Shown here: piece after piece, positions 56,727 to 64,000 of the stretch | Layout of the letters: every line of letters begins with the position of its first letter | Position numbering within the stretch: position 1 is the stretch's first letter | Assembly (NCBI GenBank): GCA_038373865.1 | Contig: JAXGGA010002262.1 | Location: 62,001 to 126,000, forward strand | DNA from: Uloborus plumipes | Taxonomy: Eukaryota > Arthropoda > Arachnida > Araneae > Uloboridae | Length of the DNA: 64,000 nucleotides | Reading direction: 5' to 3' | Position numbers and translations under genes: made by a program | Notes under the pieces: generated by a model | The model's database searches: none | What the model was told of the DNA's origin: nothing | What the model saw: only the letters and a program-made list of their open reading frames with translations

Positions 56727-56866
56727 CTTCAATTATAATCTCCATGTAAATAAGGTTTTCCCTAAAAAATATTAAATGCCCAAAACATTTTCAGCACTTC
56801 CTTCTGGTATCTCTCATTATCTAATGGCAATAGCTTCTGCTTCTCATATTTTTCTTCTCTATACAG

Positions 56867-57018
56867 ATTTGTATAACGAAGGAGGAGAACGGAATACAAC
56901 AAATCTGATCCAACAGAATCAACTAAATCATGACCTGGTCATTATGCATCAACCAGGAGACAAGGGAGCACTCTCTGGAAAATTATCGAAATTGAAATCT
57001 GAAGAATACAGCAGTTAA
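56867..57018 (+). CDS. candidate 3'-terminal coding exon, unrecognised gene
   Basis: A very strong acceptor (TTTTTCTTCTCTATACAG, ending 56866) is followed by 152 bases open to TAA (57016-57018). The exon begins with the last two bases of a codon (N-AT). It encodes a hydrophilic tail starting LYNEGGERNTTNLIQQNQLN and ending SKLKSEEYSS, typical of a cytoplasmic C-terminus. AATAAA lies at 57103-57108. The upstream frame also stays open to 56776 but crosses the pyrimidine tract. No upstream partner exon could be identified in the window and no family is recognised. Confidence 0.45.
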
Positions 57019-57449
57019 ACGCTCTCTTGACTTTAGTGCTCATGACCTACAACACAATTTCAATTTTGTGTAAAATTTTAAATAGTTTGAAAAATTAAAA
57101 GTAATAAATAGGATAATATTGGTTTACAAATTTTTAAATAGTTTCAATAATAAAACAAATTTTAATGGAATAATAATTAGATTTATTGATAGAATCTTGA
57201 AAGTTAAATTCGCCAGAAACAAAACATTGAAAAGGAAATTTCACGAAACTGAATGAATTATTATCTTTTACGAGTGACTTTTTTTTAAGTTTTAATGACC
57301 ATTTCGTTTGTTCTCTTCATGCTCAAATTAAAGTGTTTTTATCCTGTGCGTGGAAGGAAATTTCATTTCGAAAACACTTTAAGTCTAATGCTTGCAAAGT
57401 TAGCATATGTATCACGTGATACTAAAAAAAAATCATGAAAAAGAGAGAT

Positions 57450-57728
57450 AGAATGAGGGTGGAGGGAGAAGAGACGAGTGTTTCTACTTCTAAAAACGCA
57501 ACGAGTGTGAAGATCAAAACGCCGCCACGCCACTCTGATTTTACATATTTGAAGCGCTGCGTTACAGTCCCACTTCACGTTTTCCGTTCCGTCACTTCCG
57601 CTATGACGTAGGGCAGTGAAACAATGACGAAAGAGAAAGTAACTTTTTACCAAACGATTCACCGGCCGCAGTCGTTGCACAACTCAACGTAACGGTCACG
57701 TTCTGCTGTGTTGCCATAGTTATAAGCA
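57450..57728 (+). promoter_or_regulatory. GC-richer promoter-like patch
   Basis: It is CpG-containing and unlike its AT-rich flanks. It carries an ETS-like ACTTCCG (57594-57600) close to a CRE-like TGACGTA (57604-57610), a second CCGTTCCG motif, and a GTTGCCAT half X-box near 57711. The minus-strand ORF across it (57363-57680) starts at a non-ATG codon and is probably a shadow. Confidence 0.35.
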
Positions 57729-57962
57729 ATGTGCGTCTTTTCCCACCTACGCCGAGTCCTTGTAAACAAAAGTCGAATAAACCGTGCTAACTCTGGAACA
57801 AAGAGCTTTAAAACATTGAGCAAATTTTCGATGCAAGTGATAATTCTTCACAATAAATACACGGAACTTGCGCACACGATCAAAGAGAATGTTATTGAGT
57901 GTGTCCTTCGATGGGAGACATTGCTTTTAGCAGTGGTAATTTTGCGTAGGCCTGACGTGTAA
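57729..57962 (+). CDS. ORF of 77 aa beside the promoter-like patch, unrecognised
   Basis: ATG at 57729, stop at 57960-57962. The basic N-terminus (MCVFSHLRRVLVNKSRIN) is followed by a helix-like stretch (HNKYTELAHTIKENVIECVL). A possible donor GTG|GTAATT at 57937-57939 would make this a first exon; otherwise it is a single small ORF. Codon use looks less AT-driven than chance ORFs nearby. I could not match it to a family with confidence. Confidence 0.3.
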   Translation: MCVFSHLRRVLVNKSRINRANSGTKSFKTLSKFSMQVIILHNKYTELAHTIKENVIECVLRWETLLLAVVILRRPDV

Positions 57963-58826
57963 TTTTCTCGAATAGAATGCGAAAATTTGAAACGTATGAT
58001 TGTTAACTTATTTTATACTCGGTTACTTTAAAATTGGCAAATCAAGTTTAGAAATTTTGCGTCGTCTCCATGGGAACCTAAAGCCCATATAGAAGACTCC
58101 AGTTATAGGAGTCTTATGGAAACCGTATGAAAGAAAACAGCACCACTCTTTTTTTATGCACTACTGTTGAGGCATTTCATTTGTTTTATGTTTATCGAAT
58201 TAGGCTTAAGCTTTTATTTATATCCTCATGTCTCAGTTTTCTAACAAATTTAGTCATATATTAATTAATACAGCAAAAATTTCTAAGAAAATATTGTGCT
58301 TTATTAATGTTGATTTTTCAATAGAATAATAGTTTGCGCAAAAAGCAATTTTACCCTTTTGCATTTAACCATTTTTGCATAGAGCAGTAACTATTATGAC
58401 AACCATCAGGGTAAAAGTGCGGAGAGTGGGAAATTAATTTTACTTTGAGCTTCCAACTTTCGTTACAGTGTAATAATGCAGAGCCAGATAGTTAATAATT
58501 TTTTGCATTTAATATTGTATGTCAGAGTTTCCCTGAGTATGATGCGCGGATTACACCTATAGTATTAAAATGTAGAAAACAGTTGAAATTGTACGACGAG
58601 TGACGATATTTTAATTAAAACGAAAGCACATCGATACAGAGAATAAAAACACTCCTTTATGTATACGCAAAGAGCAGCCCCCCCCCCCCACACAAGAAGT
58701 CTCGGTATATTTGACACCTAATTGATTTTCGACTGTATGTTTACTTCCATAGCTCAAAATAATAATGTTAAGCAATGAAATCTAGATCAGAGCTTTAAAA
58801 ATATACAAAACAATGAATAACTAAAT
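57963..58826. other. no gene seen; small hairpin at 58094-58116
   Basis: AAGACTCC / GGAGTCTT pair across a 7-base loop. A C-run lies at 58679-58689. Otherwise AT-rich and featureless. Confidence 0.45.
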
Positions 58827-58830
58827 TTAA

Positions 58831-59343
58831 CCCATTAATGCCTGACATTTTTTTTTTCCAAAGATATTTTGAAAACTGGTTATAAACTGTTTAATGGACA
58901 GGAAAAATAATAAAAAAAATATTATGTAAAAAATATTTTTTTTTATTAAGGAAAGAAAAATCGTCCGTTAAAGTTACGATAGACCCCAGAGGGTACATAC
59001 TTTTTTTACTAAAATTTTTTTCTGCCTACGATATAATATTTAAAAAGACATTTTAGAAGCAGAAATAAAATCAGTAATTAACATAAACTGGGAAACTGGG
59101 AATAACTTTGAAAACTTAGCTTTTTTTCTTGAGATTGTGGGCGATGTCATTTTTGATAAAGATCATATTAAACCTGCTACAGAACACACTTTACAATGGT
59201 TATGTGATGCAATCTGTTAATAACGAATTGAAACAATACCAAGGTACTAATTGAACACCATTATTTGGTTGAAATGTTCATTTTGGGGAAATTCAGACCT
59301 TTTTTTGGACCGTCCCTAAAAAGGGACGCTAAGCATTAATGAG
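58831..59343. mobile_element. piggyBac-type MITE, copy 2 (513 bp)
   Basis: It begins CCCATTAATGCCTGACATTT after TTAA (58827-58830) and ends AAGCATTAATGAG before TTAA (59344-59347). CCC/GGG-type ends inside TTAA are the piggyBac hallmark. It is over 90% similar by eye to 42491-43012 along its length. Confidence 0.92.
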
Positions 59344-59609
59344 TTAAGGAAAAAAAAGCCGTAAAAACATAGTTGAAATAAATAATTAAATAAATAAATG
59401 TTTTAAATCAAGGGGTGTTTTTTGGTGCAGGGAGGAGGGCGCGCAAGTTAGTGATTTTTAGGAGAGGTTTAGTAGTGGTTTGGACTTGGGGAACCTCTGT
59501 TGTATGTTATGAAAAGAAATGATCCGTATGCTGCAAATCTTCTCTCAGAGAAATTTTCATTTTTAATACGCTTTTATTAATTTAACTTTTTCACTTATGG
59601 GTATGCATG

Positions 59610-59860
59610 TAACTCTGAATAAAAGATGAAATTCACCTTTTTTGCAAATATAAAAGTAATATATTTAATACTATTATTAATACTAAAAGCTAAACTATAC
59701 TACCTGTTTATGTACGAGTGTTATAAGTGCTTCAGTTGTTTGTATGTAACTGAATAAAAGACAAAATTCAAGTTCTTTGCAAATATAAAAGTAATGCATT
59801 TTTACTATCATTAATACTAAAGGCAAAACTATATATTATAAAAACTATATTTCTTATATT
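59610..59860. repeat. diverged local tandem duplication (~125-bp unit)
   Basis: TGTAACT(C/G)AATAAAAGA(T/C)(G)AAATTCA(C/A) and TTTGCAAATATAAAAGTAAT(A/G) occur near 59608-59660 and again near 59746-59800, both followed by ATTAATACTAAA(A/G)GC. Confidence 0.6.
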
Positions 59861-59937
59861 ACATGTTGATGTATTATAAGAGCATCTAAAAGCGTATTTT
59901 TTAGTTTTTTTGAACTAATTTAAAGATTATTTGAACT

Positions 59938-60140
59938 ATTGGCGCCCCGATCTAACATTTTTGGGAAGGCGGAAATTCCCAATTCCCCAAATGAAACTCC
60001 AAATTTTATCCAATGATAAAATACGGTTATTCACACATTTATCTGATAATAACGGACATTAAAAATTGGCAAGTATGTCTCTGAATTTTTCGAATCTTCG
60101 GACAAAATTTGAGATTTAGGTAAATATTCAAAATTTTTTG
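59938..60140. mobile_element. hAT-like fragment related to 56438-56726
   Basis: GGCGCCCCGATCTAACATTTTTGGGAAGG-type start (written in parts: GGCGCCCCGATC, TTTTTGGGAAGG), CCCCAAATGAAACTCCAAAT and AATGATAAAATACGG parallel the left half of 56438-56726. The right end is lost. Confidence 0.5.
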
Positions 60141-61428
60141 TTTCAACAAATTTCGTAACACGAATTACCGTTGTTCTATTTAAAGAAAAACTGTTTCATA
60201 GGCAATGGAGTTATTCATTGGGACTTTATCGATAAACAAATTACCAGTCCTAATTGCGGTCTTCCTATAATCTGAAACATAAAAATGTTTCCAAATTTTA
60301 CTTTTATACAAAAAAAAATTACTTTTATACAACAAATAAATTATTTATAATCTTATTCAGTAAATAATCTAGGTTTGACTGTTGACTGGGGTATTTGTGA
60401 ATGGCTTTTCATGTTTTCAAGAAAAATCATTAATTAAAATAAAAAAAAATATTGAAAATATCATAGTTTAGAATTCATGTTAAAACTTCTACATCAAGCA
60501 AGATGTATCACACAAATTTGTAACACATTCTTTGCAAAAATAAAAATGGCATGAGGCTAAACGTAACATTTTGTACTAAACGTAGTCGTATTTACAACTG
60601 TACGAATAAATGCGAAATGGTAGGAAATGAAATTTGATCTTTAATGAAAATTCATGGAAAACAATAATGAACGAAACAAAATAAGAAATAAAAATCTAGA
60701 TTTCTGGGGCAGAAAATTCAAGTTTCAACTCATATTTTATCAAAAATTGTTTCGATCAATATCTAAATGACAACAAAATGTTTACATATTATGACTATTT
60801 TATAGCGGGGATATTTTACATTCAACTGGTATTTATTTCGCAAAATAAAATATTTAGAATGACATGGAATACAAAACCACTTGCGACAATATATGGTTAT
60901 TGTGATGTAATGATTTGCATACTTCGTTGTTTAAATGGAAAACTGTTTACTGTGATGTTCAATATTTTTTAGAACCATTGAAATTAAACTTGATACGATA
61001 TTGTTGGCCCGTAACCCACAGGTTTAAGTCTAAATTCGCAGTGTCTGCTATAATATAACCTTTCTGTGAATATATACTCGTACATTTCACAGCTAATAAT
61101 TTGCTGAAATTATTTTTCAAGTTGAAAATAACAAGTATTCAAACTGTATACGAAGCGGTAGAAAATTCTCCCTTATTTAGATAACTTGCAGCTAAATTGT
61201 TCAATTCAATATTTAAATTTTTTTAAAGAATTATATTACAATATAAAGTTCTACTCTAGTTTAGACCGCTAGTAATGTAATTATTTAATTAAAAATTAAT
61301 TAACTTCTACTCTTCGCAACTCTTTGAAGAAAAGTTTGTACTTGTTTTTCATTTAATAAAAAATAAATCCAGATATTTAATATAAGTGGGCAATGGAAGC
61401 TGTGAACGTTCATACTGATATTCCATTC
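60141..61428. other. AT-rich stretch, no gene seen
   Basis: No credible exons, RNA genes or element ends. The ORF at 60778-60972 has AT-driven composition. Confidence 0.5.
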
Positions 61429-61719
61429 TTACTGAATACAAAACAACATCGGATTTTTATCTTCCAAGGCGGCAGAATCGACCTCGCCGCCAACGGTGGC
61501 TCGTGCAACCCGCCTGCGTTGGATTAGTGTACTGTGTAAACCACCTTCAACGGTTAATTTGGGGACTTTACATCTTCTTGTTGTTTGTTGTACTTCAGAG
61601 GCTTCACCCCTTCTTACTGCCTCCAGCGGTACATTAATTAATGAGCAGTACATTAATTTTTTAGCACGGAGCATCTCTAGGACCATTCTACTCTCAGTCC
61701 ACCGAACCACTTCATTCAC
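61429..61719 (-). CDS. ORF of 96 aa, unrecognised
   Basis: The minus-strand frame from MNEVVRWTESRMVLEMLRAK to ...LEDKNPMLFCIQ ends at 61429. Composition is balanced (Arg, Glu, Val, Leu) and the segment is clearly more GC-rich than its flanks, unlike the chance ORFs. A stop (TGA) directly precedes the ATG, so the frame cannot extend upstream without splicing; no good acceptor is visible. Low-complexity and repeat features are absent. It could be an exon, a retro-copy fragment or chance. Confidence 0.3.
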   Translation of the reverse strand: MNEVVRWTESRMVLEMLRAKKLMYCSLINVPLEAVRRGEASEVQQTTRRCKVPKLTVEGGLHSTLIQRRRVARATVGGEVDSAALEDKNPMLFCIQ

Positions 61720-61754
61720 TTCGCATCTTCCCCGTAAGCAAGTTTAATCAAATG

Positions 61755-62001
61755 AAGGGCCAGGGGGAAAAAAGATGAAAGTCACTTTTTCGTCAATTTT
61801 GAGATATTAGCACTATCTAGGAGCTATGAAGGAGTACTATCATCTGGTAGAACAACAAGGGGGGGAAAAAGATGAGAATCGACCGAAATGTGTATGAAAA
61901 CTCTATCAACTACACAAGGAGTTACGAGAAATCAAACTTTGTTCTTCGTTTTTCTCGAAATCGCTTTTTGGTCACTTTCATCTTTTTTCCCCCTGGCCCT
62001 T
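61755..62001. mobile_element. AAGGGCCAGGGGGAAAAAAG MITE, copy 2 (247 bp)
   Basis: AAGGGCCAGGGGGAAAAAAG and CTTTTTTCCCCCTGGCCCTT are perfect inverted ends, the pairing extending through GATGAAAGT. A perfect CAAATG flanks both sides (61749-61754 and 62002-62007). It is an inverted copy of 45020-45267. The ORF at 61872-62054 is internal to the element. Confidence 0.9.
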
Positions 62002-62444
62002 CAAATGCTTGCTCCCCTTTGAGATGTCGCTCTGCCGTATACGAATGCAAGTAGATGAAACCGCAATTGGAAAGGCATATCGCGTATCATTCCATGTTTC
62101 TTAGATAAGCGGTCCCTCTTGTGCACATCAGAAGAGACTTACATGAGTTGAACTATTGCTACAATAATCATCCCCTTCTCTTTCAGTTTTCTTTTTTCTA
62201 TACATTTGCTGTAGAGCAAAAAAAAACTGCTGGTAATTTAAAGAAAATGTAAATAAATTACACAATATACTTAGAACATATTAGAAACATAGGCTCTCTA
62301 TTGCTTCTCGAGCTTTTTCAGCAAAATCTGAAATTTTTAATGTTAGAATATGGTTGAACTACGGAAAATGCATATGAAGAAGTGTAATAACGTTGCGAAA
62401 AAAAGTTTTTGAGATGAAAAAAAAAAAAGAGAAAGAAGCTGAAA

Positions 62445-62700
62445 CACAGAGGCGCACCCACAGGGGGAGCTAAGGGGCTTAAATCCCTCCCAGAAGCATG
62501 AAGTTGAACCCCCCCCCTGAATAAAACTAAACTGCTTAAAATTGCGGTTTTTTGAACTGATTTTTTGGAAATTTTTCCCCAGACTCTTTTCTAACTTCAC
62601 TAAAAAAAAGTTTTTTTTTTTCGCTAGGACTTCAAATTCGAAAACTTTCCGAAGGAATTCCACTTAGGCCCTCTCAGGGAGCAATTCTGATGCGTCACTG
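62445..62700. mobile_element. probable hAT-type MITE (256 bp)
   Basis: Left CACAGAGGCGCACCCAC and right GATGCGTCACTG are loosely inverted. AGCTGAAA (62437-62444) and AGATGAAA (62701-62708) flank with one mismatch. A C9 run and GGGGGAGC tract lie inside. Confidence 0.65.
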
Positions 62701-63387
62701 AGATGAAATGTGGAACAGCTTCTGTTATGAATTTCCCTTATCAACACAACACTTTATGATGCCCTTTATAAGCAGCAAATAAGGTACAAAATAAGAGGTA
62801 ATGAAGAATGCATTGAATGCGAGGCAGAAAATAGCTAACCCGCGAGCGAAGCATTCGCACTTGACAGAAAAATGCGAAAACTTGTTTTTTACAATTTGTT
62901 TGAACAGCAAATTTGAGAGTTGCTTGATTATTTTTCTCTGATAGCGGTGAAAATATCTTTGAAAAGATGTTATACTTTTGATGCTTGATGAATTACTTCT
63001 TAAATTATGGTGTACCACCCTCCCACTACACAAAAAAAAGAAGAAACACTTTTGAGAAATAATATATATGATGATGGAAAGTCAGATTAGAATTAAAGAG
63101 CTTGGGTGATAAAGGGGTTATGTGACAAAACAGAAATTGCGAGTAGTTAAAGTTCAAAGTTTTATTGTTGCAGTTGTTGCAACTTTTTTGCTTTCTGGTT
63201 TTGTCGTTAGTGTGCGTATGAAATTGGTATAATGACATAGACTGTTTGATGTACCAAATTTTATTTGCTTACCTGCGTCCATTGCTTACCATTGTACAGA
63301 GCGTTCGTTTTTTTAAATGTAACTTTACCCCTTCGTCCTTCAAGCCCTTCAATTCTGCTAAAGAAAAAAAAAACCTACTAAAATATT

Positions 63388-63450
63388 TCTGCCCAGACTC
63401 GAACTCATGCTTTTCTAATCATGAGCACGACGTTCTAACAATTGTGCCAA
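63388..63450 (-). mobile_element. tRNA-like sequence (A and B boxes), probable SINE head or tRNA pseudogene
   Basis: On the minus strand TTGGCACAATTGTTAGAACG resembles an A box region, and GAGTTCGAGTCTGGGC resembles a B box region with T loop. A CTCATGA loop-like stretch lies between. The stems do not fold cleanly, and a T10 run follows as a Pol III terminator rather than an A tail. Confidence 0.35.
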
Positions 63451-64000
63451 TGCGTCTGAATTTTAGAGTGCTATTTATTAAATTAATGTGTTGTAAAAAA
63501 CGGGGAGAAAACGGTTTTTTGACGGAGGGAAAGAAAAACAATTTTTGGACAGTGGGTATATTTTTCGCCAACAGCCAAAACACGATAAGCTTTGAAATGA
63601 AAAATAAATCATGGAATTTAATAAAGAAATAAGAAATATCTGGCTTGGTACCAGAAAACAGGCTAGAGAAATACTATATCAGATTTTAGTATTTTGTGTG
63701 ATCTTCGTTGAATTTTATAATTGTCACGTACCCAAAATTTCATGAGTTCAAACGAACAATAATAGCACTGTTCACCAGCTATTAGATACTAAGCGTGCTT
63801 TGACACTAATACCTCGCTGTCACTGCCCTTATACTACCATGGAATTATTCAACGCTTCCAAAAAATGTCAGAAATTGCGTGCGGCGTTCATGACTGACAC
63901 GGTTTTTGAACTCGCCCTTTATTTCAAACGTGTACCATTTAATCTAGTCTTCGTGTAACATAATTTTGGGTAGTTTAATGTGATTTTCACTGCTTTGAAT
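63451..64000. other. no gene supported
   Basis: The 128-codon plus-strand ORF ending at 63632 crosses the tRNA-like sequence and has no motifs. The remainder is AT-rich unique DNA. Confidence 0.45.

Noticed and set aside
63388..63450. Functional tRNA gene
   Set aside because: Box-like motifs are present, but acceptor and anticodon stems do not pair.

Overview
Most of this window is transposon-rich, AT-rich non-coding DNA from an animal nuclear genome. An arthropod, possibly an arachnid, is my best guess. The reasons are spliced genes with canonical GT/AG signals, a midnolin first exon (an animal gene), Helitron, hAT, Tc1/mariner, pogo-like and TTAA-type elements, tRNA-derived SINEs, and no densely packed genes. 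Nothing looks bacterial or viral. Taxonomy below 'animal' is inference.

Coding content is thin. The one gene I can name is the first coding exon of a midnolin homologue on the minus strand (11502-11662). It ends at a perfect GTAAGTG donor and lies under a GC-richer promoter with a CRE-like and an RFX-like site. None of its other exons is recognisable here, so its first intron should run past the left edge. A second candidate gene, on the plus strand, can be assembled from three short exons with compatible phases and good splice sites (952-1000, 8173-8234, 9121-9303; 97 residues, unrecognised). Other unassigned coding-like pieces are a plus-strand terminal exon (56867-57018), a plus-strand ORF beside a promoter-like patch (57729-57962), and small ORFs at 23057-23197, 52702-52812, 55888-56037 (minus) and 61429-61719 (minus). 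There is one tRNA-Thr(TGT)-like gene (46765-46837, minus).

Layout of the repeats. 1-12 kb: Helitron (1964-3679), a degenerate tandem array split by an hAT MITE (3695-5400), another hAT MITE (6315-6488), and two stretches of a MITE family with CACTGTAAA ends (9296-9750, 10122-10508). 12-25 kb: small palindromic elements, a long (TA)n, a second Helitron (17492-18927), a 2.3 kb TIR element carrying a SINE (19673-21948) and a TTAA-flanked element (23988-24698). 25.9-38.3 kb: nested insertions, with an hAT-ended 3.8 kb unit enclosing a 2.4 kb fold-back element, an hAT element holding a ~150 bp tandem array, and a second fold-back copy that sits inside a MITE and itself contains a SINE. 38-64 kb: more hAT MITEs, a piggyBac-type MITE in two copies, a mariner transposase scrap, a 2.2 kb fold-back element (49436-51603), a 1.5 kb near-complete palindrome with Tc1-type ends and TA duplications (53125-54648), and a MITE with ~50 bp TIRs (56135-56363).

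Nearly all elements lack transposase, so the window is mainly a record of non-autonomous elements and their order of insertion. I saw no CRISPR array, operon, phage or gene cluster, and no system I would call new biology. The best leads are the cryptic three-exon gene whose stop codon lies in a MITE end, and the family of long fold-back elements.
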